A stretch of 64,000 nucleotides of DNA from positions 124,001 to 188,000 of the forward strand of contig CAWEXG010000006.1 in NCBI GenBank assembly GCA_963812965.1. The letters run 5' to 3'. The notes beneath the pieces are model-generated. The model made no database searches. It was not told where the DNA came from and saw nothing but the letters and a program-made list of their open reading frames with translations. Shown here piece by piece: positions 52,825 through 61,739 of the stretch. The translations under genes and the position numbers were made by a program. Origin of the DNA: DASXMT01 sp963812965. Its GTDB lineage: Bacteria; Actinomycetota; Acidimicrobiia; Acidimicrobiales; RAAP-2. The first letter of the stretch is position 1, and every line of letters starts with the position of its first letter.

Positions 52825-53145
52825 GCTCGAAGACGAACGACGGTACTCGCCATCCGCCACGCAGAACGTGGTCGCACCACAACTATCCACTGAAGCCGCC
52901 ATTTCATGGATCTAGTACCGCGCTGACAGCCTTACCTTCGCCGACGGTCTCGTCCGGATGCAAGTGGTCAGGACCTGGCCCGCCTATCTGCTGATCCGCC
53001 AATCGGGTCGTCACGAGAAACGACCATGGCAGCGTCACCTTGCCGAGCACCTTGCCGGATCCCTTGATCATGCCGATCCACACGATCGTCATGAAGGTGT
53101 CATCATGGCAGTCGTCAGGTTCGGGGCCTGATGAAGGGGGACGTG

Positions 53146-54018
53146 ATGAGCAGGACCAACCGGCAGAGAAGGACCGGGCAGAGCCTCATGCCGTACGGTC
53201 TTGCACTCGCCATCGCACTGTCCCTGTGCGACGTCTTGAGCCTCGGGACGAACGCCGGGGCGTCCTCCTCGAACACAGCGACGCTCCGTATCCTGGTGAC
53301 CAACGATGACGGCGTGCGGGCTCCCGGGATCAACGCGACGGTGCAGGCCCTTCGCTTCCTCCCCCACACCAAGGTGATCGTGGTCGCCCCCCTCACCAAC
53401 CAGAGCGGCACCGGCGCCAAGACGACACCCGGCGCCCTCACCGTCACCAACGCAACCACCCTGAGCGGCTTTCCGGCCAAAGCCGTGCACGGGTATCCGG
53501 CCGACACCATCGTCTGGGCCATCGAAGACCACGGCATCGCTCAACGTCCCAACCTGGTCGTGTCGGGGATCAACTTCGGGCAGAACATCGGGCCGCTGGC
53601 CGACATCTCCGGCACCGTCGGTGCCGCTGAGACGGCACTCGGCCAGGGCATTCCCGCCTTCGCCACCAGTCAGGGTGTCAACAACGGCCTGTCCCCCAAC
53701 TTCAGCCAGGCTGCCAAGCAGCTGGTCGCCTGGGTGCAGTCCCACCGCAACGCGCTCTTGAACCCGAAGGAGGGTGCAGCGCTCCCCAACGGGAACCTCA
53801 ACGTGCCCACCTGCCCCAACGGGCGCATCCGGGGGCCGGTCAACGTACCGCTGGCTACTTCGCTCAGCGGCTTCAACGTCACGACCGTGAACTGCTCGAG
53901 CACAGCGACCAAGCCGGCTAACGATGTTCAGGCGTTCGTCGAGGGGTTCGCCTCGATCTCACCGCTCCAACCCGTCAACGAGAACAACACCAGCGCCACG
54001 ACTGGTGCTAGTAGCTGA
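53146..54018 (+). CDS. surE: SurE-family 5'/3'-nucleotidase with signal peptide
   Basis: About 290 residues; ATG 53146 follows AAGGGGG by about six bases. Residues 1-45 form a signal peptide (ALAIALSLCDVLSLGTNAGASS), unusual because most SurE proteins are cytoplasmic. Catalytic landmarks are intact: ILVTNDDGVRAPGINA (Asp-Asp metal ligands), APLTNQSGTG and VVSGINFGQNIGP (Asn). SurE hydrolyses nucleoside monophosphates and related phosphates. A secreted form might scavenge phosphate. The C-terminal tail is Asn/Thr/Ser-rich. Confidence 0.88.
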   Translation: MSRTNRQRRTGQSLMPYGLALAIALSLCDVLSLGTNAGASSSNTATLRILVTNDDGVRAPGINATVQALRFLPHTKVIVVAPLTNQSGTGAKTTPGALTVTNATTLSGFPAKAVHGYPADTIVWAIEDHGIAQRPNLVVSGINFGQNIGPLADISGTVGAAETALGQGIPAFATSQGVNNGLSPNFSQAAKQLVAWVQSHRNALLNPKEGAALPNGNLNVPTCPNGRIRGPVNVPLATSLSGFNVTTVNCSSTATKPANDVQAFVEGFASISPLQPVNENNTSATTGASS

Positions 54019-54027
54019 CCGGGGCCA

Positions 54028-54660
54028 CTAGCGGTTGGCGGCCGAGATCATCGATGCAACGTCGTCCCACCCCATGCCGACCGTCTCGCCGACGACCGTG
54101 CCCGATGAGCCGTCGACCACGATGAAGAAGGGGTAGCCCAGCACCCGGTAGTCACTCCACGCCTCGTCGCTCATGATCACCGGCACGATCGACAGATCGG
54201 CAGCGAGATCGGCCACCTCTTGCGCCGAGATCACCTGCGGACCCTTGGTCACCACTACTCCTCTGTCAAGACCCAGGTCCAACCGTGAGGAGTCACCGAG
54301 CGCACGCCAGAACTCCTTGCAGCCGAGACAGTCCACCGACAAGAACGCGAGAAGCGTCCTTCCCGCCGTACCCACGACGCGGATGTGGAGGGGGTTCCCG
54401 GACGGATCGACCCCGATGAGATCATGAGCGGCCGTACCCACCGTCGATCCACCGAGGGGGACCGGACGCAGGCCGCCGAACGTGGCACCTCCGACCGTCG
54501 CCGATGGTGCGTCACGTGTCGGTGTTGGTGCGAAGGCTGGTGTTCGTACCGATGTCGGGGACGGCAGAGCATGGTCGGCCGGACCCGCCTGCGGCGCTAC
54601 TTGGCGGTGACCTCGGTTTCGACGCGCTCCACTGCGTTGCCATGGCCACACCACCGGCAC
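54028..54660 (-). CDS. Thioredoxin-like redox protein
   Basis: Up to 210 residues; the first ~65 are Pro/Ser/Thr-rich and the true start is unclear. The core LLAFLSVDCLGCKEFWRALG carries a CxxC (CLGC) after a beta strand, then VPVIMSDEAWSDYRVLGYPF with the cis-Pro expected for thioredoxin folds and FFIVVDGSSGTVVGE. It overlaps the zinc-ribbon gene by 64 bases if the first ATG is used. It is probably a TlpA/redoxin-type reductase or disulfide carrier. No signal peptide is clear. Confidence 0.65.
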   Translation of the reverse strand: MPVVWPWQRSGARRNRGHRQVAPQAGPADHALPSPTSVRTPAFAPTPTRDAPSATVGGATFGGLRPVPLGGSTVGTAAHDLIGVDPSGNPLHIRVVGTAGRTLLAFLSVDCLGCKEFWRALGDSSRLDLGLDRGVVVTKGPQVISAQEVADLAADLSIVPVIMSDEAWSDYRVLGYPFFIVVDGSSGTVVGETVGMGWDDVASMISAANR

Positions 54661-54842
54661 GTCACCTCCTCGATCCGCTCCTCGAGCACATCCTCGTCCT
54701 CGAGGGTGAGCTCACCGCCCACCGAGTAGTGATGGAATGCCCTCGTCCGACGATTGGTCACCACGTCGAAGCGAGTGAGGTTCCCGCACGCTGCGCACCG
54801 ATAACGGGGGGACCTCTCAATGTCCGAAGTCTCGATCGTCAC
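54597..54842 (-). CDS. Small zinc-ribbon protein
   Basis: About 81 residues from a GTG at 54842 (VTIETSDIERSPRYRCAACGN) with GGAG just upstream. Two Cys pairs, CAAC and CRWC, flank LTRFDVVTNRRTRAFHHYSVGG and an acidic helix (EDVLEERIEEV). The fold is a two-Cys-pair zinc ribbon. I recall similar short proteins as common in actinobacteria with no assigned function. The open frame upstream to 54992 does not look coding. Confidence 0.65.
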   Translation of the reverse strand: MTIETSDIERSPRYRCAACGNLTRFDVVTNRRTRAFHHYSVGGELTLEDEDVLEERIEEVTCRWCGHGNAVERVETEVTAK

Positions 54843-54921
54843 AGGCTCCACGGTAGTCCGCGTCACGCAGTGTTGTTGACGCAGGAAGCGGTGAGACCAA
54901 GCCGTCTCCCCATCAGGCCTC

Positions 54922-56034
54922 TCAGTCCGGTTCGCCGGCAGCGCTCCGGGACACCCGCACCAGCTCGGCCAGCACCCGTTCGGCTCGGCCATCGTCGATC
55001 ACCTCGCACGCCAACGCCACCCCGCCATCCAGATCGTCGGCCTTGCCGATCACCACCAGCGCCGCCGCCGCATTGAGCACGGCAATATCCCGGTGGGGGT
55101 TGGGGTCGCCGGCAACCACCCGGCGGATCGCCTCGGCGTTCACCGAGGCGTCGCCACCTCGCAGCTCGTCGATCGTGGCGGTTCGGAAGCCGAGCGACGT
55201 CGGGTCCACCCGGTAGACCTGCACCTCGAACTGACCGGAGCCGTCACCGGTCATCTCGTAGACGGTGGACGGTCCGGTGGTGCTCAGCTCGTCGAGCCCG
55301 TCGTCCCCGAAGACAACCATGGCCCGACGTGTGCCGTTGGCGCCTAGAACGCCGATCATCTTCTCCGCCATCGACGGATCGCTCACCCCGATCACCTGGT
55401 ACTTCGCCCTGGCCGGATTGGCCAGCGGGCCCAGGAAGTTGAAGACGGTGGGAATGCCCAGTTCTGGACGGACCGGAGCGGCGAAGCGCATGGCCGGGTG
55501 GAAGCGTGGAGCAAAACAGAAACCCATCCCCACCTCGTCGAGGCACCGGGCCACACCGGCGGGGCCGAGGTCCGCCACGACACCCAGAGCTTCGAGGACG
55601 TCAGCGGCACCCACCGCTGACGACGAAGCCCGCCCCCCGTGCTTGCACACCTTGGCACCGGTGGCCGTCACCACCAAAGCGGCGATGGTGGAGACATTGA
55701 CGCTGCGAAGTCGATCGCCGCCGGTCCCACAGGTGTCGACCAGGTCCCCGGGGACATCCAGCGGTACGGCGTGGCTGACCATGGCCCGGACCAGACCGGT
55801 CATCTCCTCCACCGTCTCCCCTTTGGCCCGGAGACCGACGACGAACGCGGCGATCTGGGCCGGGGTGGCCTCACCGGCGAGGACCTGCCCGAGGACCGCT
55901 TCGGCCTCCTCGGCGAGGAGCGACTCCCCTGCCACCAGACGCGACAGGACCCCAGGCCACCCACCGATCTCGTCGAAGCTCACCGTGCCCGCTCCTGGGC
56001 CCGTGCTCGGACCTGTGCTCATGTTCGTCCCCAT
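54922..56034 (-). CDS. trpD: Anthranilate phosphoribosyltransferase
   Basis: 370 residues. The PRPP/Mg motif DTCGTGGDRLRSVNVST and the KHGGRASSSAVGAADVLEALG loop are diagnostic; GFCFAPRFHPAMRFAAPVRP and GPLANPARAKYQVIGV follow. It joins anthranilate to PRPP in tryptophan synthesis, in the cytoplasm. It is isolated from other trp genes, as in many actinobacteria. It ends 80 bases from the zinc-ribbon gene and follows the acyl-CoA dehydrogenase gene by four bases on the same strand. Confidence 0.95.
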   Translation of the reverse strand: MGTNMSTGPSTGPGAGTVSFDEIGGWPGVLSRLVAGESLLAEEAEAVLGQVLAGEATPAQIAAFVVGLRAKGETVEEMTGLVRAMVSHAVPLDVPGDLVDTCGTGGDRLRSVNVSTIAALVVTATGAKVCKHGGRASSSAVGAADVLEALGVVADLGPAGVARCLDEVGMGFCFAPRFHPAMRFAAPVRPELGIPTVFNFLGPLANPARAKYQVIGVSDPSMAEKMIGVLGANGTRRAMVVFGDDGLDELSTTGPSTVYEMTGDGSGQFEVQVYRVDPTSLGFRTATIDELRGGDASVNAEAIRRVVAGDPNPHRDIAVLNAAAALVVIGKADDLDGGVALACEVIDDGRAERVLAELVRVSRSAAGEPD

Positions 56035-56038
56035 CTGC

Positions 56039-57220
56039 TCAGTTCCACCACAGATCGTGCCGCAGCACTCCGCGGCCGATGAGATCCAGCTGCACCTGCG
56101 AGGTACCTTCCACGATGGTCAGCTGCTTCGCATCCCGGTACCAGAGCTCGGTGGGATGGTCCTCCATGTAGCCCGCAGCACCCAGCAGCTGCACAGCGAG
56201 GCTCGATGCCCGCACCGCCAGCTCGGTGGCGTGGTACTTAGCCATGGACAGGTAGGGCACGTACTCCTTCGTGAACTTGCCCTGGTCGGCCAGGTATGCC
56301 GACCGATACGTGAGCAGCCGAGCCGCCTCGATGTCCACCGCCACCTTGGCGATCTCCCACTGGATGCCCTGGAAGTCGGCGATGGTGCCGCCGAACGCCT
56401 GGCGTTGGCTCACGTACTCGGTGGCGTACATGAGGGCACCCTCGGCCAAACCGATGCCCCGAGCAGCCACGACGGGGCGCATGGCGTTCAGGCCGAGCAT
56501 GGCCAGGCGGAAACCACCCACCTCACCGATGACGTTGGCAGCGGGAACCCGCACCAGATCCAGGACGAGCTCGCCGGTGTCGATACCTCGCACCCCCATC
56601 TTGTGGTCGGTGCGTCCCACCGAGACGCCGTCCCAGCCCCGCTCGACGATGAAGGCGGTGATCGAGTCGTGTGCGCGGCTGGCAGGATCACCGGTCTTGG
56701 CGAACACGGTGTACCAGTCGGCCTCACGAACACCGGAGATCCAGCATTTGGTACCGGACAGCACCCAGCCGTCCCGGTTGGCCGGGTCCTCATCGGGAAC
56801 GGCCCGAGTGCGCATGCCGACAACATCGCTTCCCGCCTGCGACTCGGAGAGGCCGAACCCAGCCCGCAGCTTGCCCGTGGCGATACCGGGGAGGTAACGC
56901 TTCTTCTGGTCGTCGTTGCCGGCGATGAGCACCGGACCCACCGGCAGTCGGGTGAGCAGCAACATCAGCGCCGCCGTCTGGGAGTACTTGGCCACCTCTT
57001 CGATGGCGATGGCGAGACCCAGGATCCCCGCCCCGGACCCACCGAGCTCGGTTGGCAGGCAGAGGCCGAGGAGGTCGGCGTCCCGGAAGGCATCGAAGAT
57101 GTCCTCCGGGTACGCACCGGTGGAGTCGATCTCCCGGGCCCGCGGCTTCACCTTGTCCGTGGCAAGACGACAGACCGTCTCTTTCAGGGAAGCGAGTTCA
57201 GGCGAGAGGTCGAAGTCCAT
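56039..57220 (-). CDS. Acyl-CoA dehydrogenase
   Basis: 393 residues from MDFDLSPELASLKETVCRLA (ATG 57220), the usual length. Flavin/substrate motifs: RAGFGLSESQAGSDVVGM, WVLSGTKCWISGVREADW, and the C-terminal helix region RDAKQLTIVEGTSQVQLDLI with the catalytic Glu in IVEGT. It oxidises acyl-CoA to trans-2-enoyl-CoA with FAD, passing electrons to ETF. It is divergent from the dienoyl-CoA reductase-like SDR, suggesting a shared fatty-acid or amino-acid breakdown role. Confidence 0.92.
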   Translation of the reverse strand: MDFDLSPELASLKETVCRLATDKVKPRAREIDSTGAYPEDIFDAFRDADLLGLCLPTELGGSGAGILGLAIAIEEVAKYSQTAALMLLLTRLPVGPVLIAGNDDQKKRYLPGIATGKLRAGFGLSESQAGSDVVGMRTRAVPDEDPANRDGWVLSGTKCWISGVREADWYTVFAKTGDPASRAHDSITAFIVERGWDGVSVGRTDHKMGVRGIDTGELVLDLVRVPAANVIGEVGGFRLAMLGLNAMRPVVAARGIGLAEGALMYATEYVSQRQAFGGTIADFQGIQWEIAKVAVDIEAARLLTYRSAYLADQGKFTKEYVPYLSMAKYHATELAVRASSLAVQLLGAAGYMEDHPTELWYRDAKQLTIVEGTSQVQLDLIGRGVLRHDLWWN

Positions 57221-57326
57221 CGCATGGGAGGCTACCCGCTCACCGTTCCGGCTCCTCGGGCCGACCGAGCTTTCCTGGGTCCTGCCAGCCCTGACAACTG
57301 CACCAGCTGCTCTAGGCTCGCGCTTC

Positions 57327-58253
57327 GTGCCACACACAGAGACGGAACAGACGCAGGGGTCGCAACCAGGGTTGCGCCCGCCACCACCTCTGGGAGCCGC
57401 GGCTCTGGCCAGCGGAACCTACGACGGTGCGGTGGTCGTGGTCACCGGTGGTGGCACGGGCCTGGGCAAGGCCATCGCCACCGAGTTCGCCCGGCTGGGA
57501 GCGGGCGTGGGGATCCTCAGCCGGAAGGAGGAACACCGGGCTGCAGGGGTGCGGGCCGTGGAGGAGGTAGGCGCCACCGCACACGCCGAGATGTGCGACA
57601 TCCGTGACCCCGAGTCCATCACCGCCGCGTTCGATGGGGTGGAAGAAGCGCTCGGGCCAATCGACATCCTCATCAACAACGCAGCCGGCAACTTCCCTGT
57701 ACCGGCGGAGGACATGAGCCCCAACGCATGGCGGACGGTGGTGGACATCGTGTTGAACGGCACCTTCTTCTGCTCACGTGAGCTGGCCCGGCGTCTCATC
57801 CCCGCCGAACGTGACGGCGCCATCGTCAATATCGGCGCCTCCTACGCCTGGACGGGGGGGCCGGGGTTCGCCCATTCGGCAGCGGCCAAAGCCGGGGTGA
57901 AGAACATGACCGAGACCCTGTCGGTGGAGTGGGCCCCCTACGGCATCCGGGTCAACGGGCTGGTACCGGGTCTGTTCCCCCACGAGGACGAGACGGCGGA
58001 CATCGCCGCCGTGCCCGGCAAGTACGTGGGACAGGACTCTCGGGTACCAGCCGGACGAGTCGGGTTCCCCCGAGAGCTGGCCTGGGCGGCCACCTATCTG
58101 TGCTCGCCGTACGCCACCTACATCAGCGGTCACACCTTGGTGGTGGACGGCGCCAACTGGCAACGGCGCCACGTCGTGCAACCACCGTTCACCGAAGTCC
58201 GTACCCAGCTCAACCGACCGGCGTTCGGCGAGGACTCGGGTCGAGCTGGTTAG
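57327..58253 (+). CDS. SDR oxidoreductase, 2,4-dienoyl-CoA reductase-like
   Basis: 308 residues from a GTG at 57327. Cofactor motif VVTGGGTGLGKAIATEFARL, NNAAGNFPVP, and the active-site region GASYAWTGGPGFAHSAAAKAGVKNM, where Lys is kept but the SDR Tyr is replaced. That matches the DECR class of dienoyl-CoA reductases. WAPYGIRVNGLVPGLFP is the C-terminal landmark. It would reduce dienoyl-CoA in unsaturated fatty acid oxidation with NADPH. The stop codon lies inside a tandem repeat (58243-58333), so the last few residues (SGRAG) vary with copy boundaries. Confidence 0.85.
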   Translation: MPHTETEQTQGSQPGLRPPPPLGAAALASGTYDGAVVVVTGGGTGLGKAIATEFARLGAGVGILSRKEEHRAAGVRAVEEVGATAHAEMCDIRDPESITAAFDGVEEALGPIDILINNAAGNFPVPAEDMSPNAWRTVVDIVLNGTFFCSRELARRLIPAERDGAIVNIGASYAWTGGPGFAHSAAAKAGVKNMTETLSVEWAPYGIRVNGLVPGLFPHEDETADIAAVPGKYVGQDSRVPAGRVGFPRELAWAATYLCSPYATYISGHTLVVDGANWQRRHVVQPPFTEVRTQLNRPAFGEDSGRAG

Positions 58254-58333
58254 CCGAGCTGGTTAGCCGAGCTGGTTAGCCGAGCTGGTTAGTCGAGCTG
58301 GTTAGCCGAGCTGGTTAGCCGAGCTGGTGAGAA
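58243..58333. repeat. Seven-copy 13-base tandem repeat spanning the SDR stop codon
   Basis: Unit GAGCTGGTTAGCC starts at 58243, 58256, 58269, 58282 (ends AGTC), 58295, 58308 and 58321 (degraded). The first copy encodes the last codons and the TAG stop of the SDR gene. It sits between convergent genes, so it is a plausible hypermutable spot. No intrinsic hairpin is obvious. Confidence 0.9.
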
Positions 58334-58365
58334 GCCCAGCACCCCTCTCCGCCGGGCCTCTTCAT

Positions 58366-58466
58366 ACCGTCGGATCAGTCGGGTCAGTACCGTTCAGTCG
58401 GATCAGTACCGTCGGATCAGTACCGTCGGGTCAGTACCGTTCAGTCGGATCAGTACCGTCGGATGC
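58366..58466. repeat. Imperfect ~14-base GTCGGATCAGTACC tandem repeat
   Basis: Variants of GTC-GG[AG]TCAGTACC alternate with GTTCA-GTCGG across about 100 bases. The DUF2510 protein's frame ends within it. If the frameshift in that gene is not repaired, translation runs through the repeat to 58403, giving the tail TVLIRLNGTDPTVLIRRY. Confidence 0.85.
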
Positions 58467-58951
58467 GCTGATCTTGACTTTCGTCGTCGAGCTGAACCCC
58501 ATGGTTGGCCACCGCTGACGTCCACGCGCTCGCCGTCCCACCACCGGAGCTCGTAACGACCGCTCGGATCGGGGTGCCACATGGGAGGGGAGATCGGCGG
58601 ATCTCCTGTCGGTGAGGGTACTCCCGGGCCGCCGTCCTGGTCCGAGCTCCCCGGGTAGCGAGGCGGGAACGTCGGTTGACCCGGTGACACGCCCCATGGT
58701 GGCGTGACCCCGTTCGCAGGAGGGAACGGCCGCGCCTGTGGACCCAACCTCGATGTGGCTCGGGCAATCAGGAAGAGGAGGAAGCCGAAGACCCCGAACA
58801 GGACACCGACGAGCCCCCACACCAACGGCGGAATGCGCCACGGTGTCCTGCCGTGCACCTTCCGGGAGTTTTCGGCCAGCAAGAACGCGGCCACTCCGAA
58901 CAGGCATGCCGCGATCAAGGCGACGACGGTCTCGCCACCGCTGAGGTTCAT
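58450..58951 (-). CDS. Membrane protein with DUF2510 domain, frameshifted near 58525
   Basis: About 166 residues after repair. Two membrane helices (ETVVALIAACLFGVAAFLLA and VWGLVGVLFGVFGFLLFLIA) at the N-terminus, a Pro-rich linker, then the DUF2510 motif WHPDPSGRYELRWWDGER. The expected continuation WTSAVANHGVQLDD lies one frame away; an extra base near 58525 in GCGCGTGG causes the break. Without repair the frame ends at 58403 inside the tandem repeat. DUF2510 is an actinobacterial membrane-proximal motif of unknown role. It lies four bases downstream of the kinase stop, on the same strand. Confidence 0.72.
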
Positions 58952-58955
58952 GTCC

Positions 58956-60332
58956 TCATTCTACGTCGTCCGGCTCGGCCGGAAGCCTGACCACCACCCG
59001 GGCACCGACGGCGCTGTCGGCGACCACCACCGAGCCACCGTGGACGGCGACCACCTCACTGACGATGGCCAGCCCGAGCCCTGCCCCGCCACCTCGGCGG
59101 TCCCGGGCCTCGTCCACCCGGGTGAACCGCTCGAAAACCCGGGCGCGCTCAGCGGTCGGGATCCCCGGACCGTCATCGGCCACCACGACCTCGACGTACC
59201 CGTCGACACGGCCGACCTCGAACATCACCGTGGTGGCCGCATGCCGTGCAGCGTTGTCGGCCAGGTTGCGCACCACCCGGACCAGGTGCTCTCGATCGGC
59301 GAGCACACGTCCTGCTCCTACAGCATGGAGATCGACGGTGATGTGCTCCTGAGCCCCGAGCCGTTCGGCCTCGGCCAGGACCAGTTCGTCGACGTCCACC
59401 GGATCGTGACCGGGCAACAGGTGGCCTTCGTCGCTCCGCGCCAGCATCAGCAGGTTGTCGACGATGTGGCCCAAGCGCACCGCTTCGCCCTCGGCCGCTT
59501 CAGCCACCGCCGGCCAGTCGGCGCTCTCTGGCTGAGTTCGAGCCACCTCGAGCAAGGCGATCACCGTGGCCAGTGGGCTGCGCAGTTCGTGGGACGCGTC
59601 CGACACGAACTGGCGCTGCCGGTCGGTCGCCGCCTCCAGACGAGACAGCATCGCGTTCATGGTCGAGGCCAGTCGGGCGATCTCGTCGTCCACGGCGGGA
59701 ACCGGGACCCGGCGATGCAGGTCACCAACCGAGATGTCCGACACCTCGGCCCGGATGGCCTCGACCGGACGCAGCGCTCGTCCCGCCAACAACCACGCGA
59801 GCACAGCCGACGCCGCAGCCAGGAGCGGGAGGACGACAGCCAGGGCGGCGATCAGCTCCCGCACGGTGTCGTCGACCTGATCGGCAGAGGCCACGGCGTA
59901 GACGGTCAGTTCCCCACGGGGTGTCACCACCGTGGTGGCCACGGCCAGGTCGTGGTTCTCGTCGCCAGGCAGCTCCGCGTCAGTTCGGACAACGACCCGC
60001 TCACCGACGGGTGGGCGAGCAGAGGAGACCGGGGGCTTCCCTCGGAGATCAGTCGACGCGTCGACCACCTTGCCCCGGGCATCCACGACCTGCACGGCGA
60101 CACCGGGTCGGACCCGCAGATTCGTTGGCAACGAGCCTCCCGAGATCAGCCCGGCGGTATCGGCGGCCTCGGTGGACGCTGTGTTCTCGAGCCCGTTGAC
60201 CAGCGACTGATGCAATAGCCACACCAGACCCAACCCACCGACAGCCAGCGTCACCACCACGACAGCCAACGCTGCCAGCGTGAGCCGAACTCGGATCGAC
60301 CACAGCATGGGGATGTTAGGGCGAGTTGGCAT
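58956..60332 (-). CDS. Sensor histidine kinase (HAMP-HisKA-HATPase)
   Basis: 458 residues from the ATG at 60332 that shares a base with the regulator stop (TGATG). Two membrane helices flank a ~120-residue sensor domain, then HAMP (GRALRPVEAIRAEVSDISVG), the His box QFVSDASHELRSPLATVIAL, N box VRNLADNAARHA, and GPGIP / GGGAGLGLAIV. Its partner is the OmpR regulator upstream in the operon. The signal is unknown; the sensor region resembles MprB/CusS-like kinases in length only. Confidence 0.92.
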   Translation of the reverse strand: MPTRPNIPMLWSIRVRLTLAALAVVVVTLAVGGLGLVWLLHQSLVNGLENTASTEAADTAGLISGGSLPTNLRVRPGVAVQVVDARGKVVDASTDLRGKPPVSSARPPVGERVVVRTDAELPGDENHDLAVATTVVTPRGELTVYAVASADQVDDTVRELIAALAVVLPLLAAASAVLAWLLAGRALRPVEAIRAEVSDISVGDLHRRVPVPAVDDEIARLASTMNAMLSRLEAATDRQRQFVSDASHELRSPLATVIALLEVARTQPESADWPAVAEAAEGEAVRLGHIVDNLLMLARSDEGHLLPGHDPVDVDELVLAEAERLGAQEHITVDLHAVGAGRVLADREHLVRVVRNLADNAARHAATTVMFEVGRVDGYVEVVVADDGPGIPTAERARVFERFTRVDEARDRRGGGAGLGLAIVSEVVAVHGGSVVVADSAVGARVVVRLPAEPDDVE

Positions 60333-61009
60333 CAGCCACCCGTGGCATCCAGCCGGTAGCCGATGCCCCGAACTGTCTCCAATGAGGTTCTGCCGAACGG
60401 CCTGTCGATCTTTCGCCGGAGGTACCCGATGTAGACCTCGATGATGTTCGGGTCGCCTTCGAACGACTCGCCCCACACGTGATCGATGATCTCTCGTTTG
60501 GTCACGGACTCGCCCGCACGGTGCATCAAGTACTCGAGCAGGAAGAACTCCCGAGGGGTCAGGGCGATCTCGGTGTCGCCCCGACGGCACCGGTGCTCGG
60601 CAGGGTCCAAGGTCAGATCACCCGCAATCAGGACACTCGGTCGCTCACGACGCCCCCGGCGTATCAGGGCTCGGATCCGGGCCACCAGGACAACGAAGGA
60701 GAACGGCTTGGACAGGAAGTCGTCTGCTCCGGTGTCGAGCGCCTCGGCCTCGTCGAACTCGCCGTTCTTGGCCGTCAGCATCAACACCGGTACCCAGTTG
60801 CCCTCAGCCCGGAGCGTGGCGCAGACCTGGAACCCGTTGCGACCGGGCAGCAAGATGTCGAGAACGATCGCGTCGTAGATCTGTTCCCGTGCCCGCCACA
60901 GGCCGTCGGTCCCGCTCAGTGCGGTATCCACCGTGAACCCCTCGCCTTCGAGCCCACGAGCGACAGCGTCGGCGAGATGCTCCTCGTCCTCAATGATCAG
61001 AATGCGCAT
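60332..61009 (-). CDS. OmpR/PhoB-family response regulator
   Basis: 225 residues. Receiver: LIIEDEEHLADAV acidic pair, phospho-Asp51 in DAIVLDILLPGRNG, Lys in LSKPF. C-terminal winged helix: LTPREFFLLEYLMHRAGESV then TKREIIDHVWGESFEGDPNI. It forms a two-component system with the downstream kinase. Confidence 0.95.
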   Translation of the reverse strand: MRILIIEDEEHLADAVARGLEGEGFTVDTALSGTDGLWRAREQIYDAIVLDILLPGRNGFQVCATLRAEGNWVPVLMLTAKNGEFDEAEALDTGADDFLSKPFSFVVLVARIRALIRRGRRERPSVLIAGDLTLDPAEHRCRRGDTEIALTPREFFLLEYLMHRAGESVTKREIIDHVWGESFEGDPNIIEVYIGYLRRKIDRPFGRTSLETVRGIGYRLDATGG

Positions 61010-61073
61010 AACACCAGGCAGTGTGTCTCGATCTCCCTGAAGATTCGCTGAGAGGTTCGGCCGATCAGACCTC

Positions 61074-61739
61074 CTATCTCGGCGTCACCAAACCCGTTTC
61101 GTAAGCAACGACCACCAACTGGGCTCGGTCCCGGGCGCCGAGCTTGGACAGCAGACGGCTCACGTGTGTCTTGGCCGTGGCCGTGCTCATGTGCAACGAG
61201 GCAGCCAGCTCGGTGTTCGACTCCCCCCGGGCCACCAGACAGAGGACCTCTCGCTCCCGGTCGGTCAGCACGTCGAGGACGGCTGCCGGGGCCCGCTGTG
61301 GGGTGTCGGGTCGGCTCACGTAGTCGGCGATGAGCCTCCGGGTGACGCTCGGGGCCAGCAGCGCCTCCCCGGCGGCAACGACCCGGATGGCAGCCAACAG
61401 GTCGTCAGGAGGGGTGTCCTTCAACAAGAACCCGCTGGCGCCGGAGCGCAAGGCCTCGAACACGTACTCGTCGAGGTCGAAAGTCGTCAGGATCAGGACT
61501 CGGGTCGTTCCGAACTGGTTCGAGCCGGCGATCCGACGGGTCGCCTCCAGGCCGTCCACGACGGGCATACGCACGTCCATGAGCACCACGTCGGGACGGG
61601 TTGCATCGATGACAGTGATGGCCTCTTCCCCGTTAGCGGCCTCGCCGAGAACCTGGAAGTCGGGCGATGAGTCGATCAGTACCCGAAAGCCGGCACGTAC
61701 CAGCGCCTGATCGTCGACCACCACGACACCGATGGTCAC
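61074..61739 (-). CDS. NarL/LuxR-family response regulator
   Basis: 221 residues. Receiver with VVVVDDQALVRAGFRVLI, phospho-Asp in VVLMDVRMPVVDG and Lys in FLLKDTPP. LuxR-type HTH: VLTDREREVLCLVARGESNT then ELAASLHMSTATAKTHVSRL. Its kinase lies just upstream with a four-base overlap. Probably controls the divergent ABC transporter, as in many such actinobacterial pairs (inference). Confidence 0.95.
   Translation of the reverse strand: MTIGVVVVDDQALVRAGFRVLIDSSPDFQVLGEAANGEEAITVIDATRPDVVLMDVRMPVVDGLEATRRIAGSNQFGTTRVLILTTFDLDEYVFEALRSGASGFLLKDTPPDDLLAAIRVVAAGEALLAPSVTRRLIADYVSRPDTPQRAPAAVLDVLTDREREVLCLVARGESNTELAASLHMSTATAKTHVSRLLSKLGARDRAQLVVVAYETGLVTPR

Noticed and set aside
55265..57607. 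780-residue plus-strand open frame
   Set aside because: It is the antisense of trpD and the acyl-CoA dehydrogenase, both with clear family motifs; composition is Arg/Ser/Pro-rich shadow.
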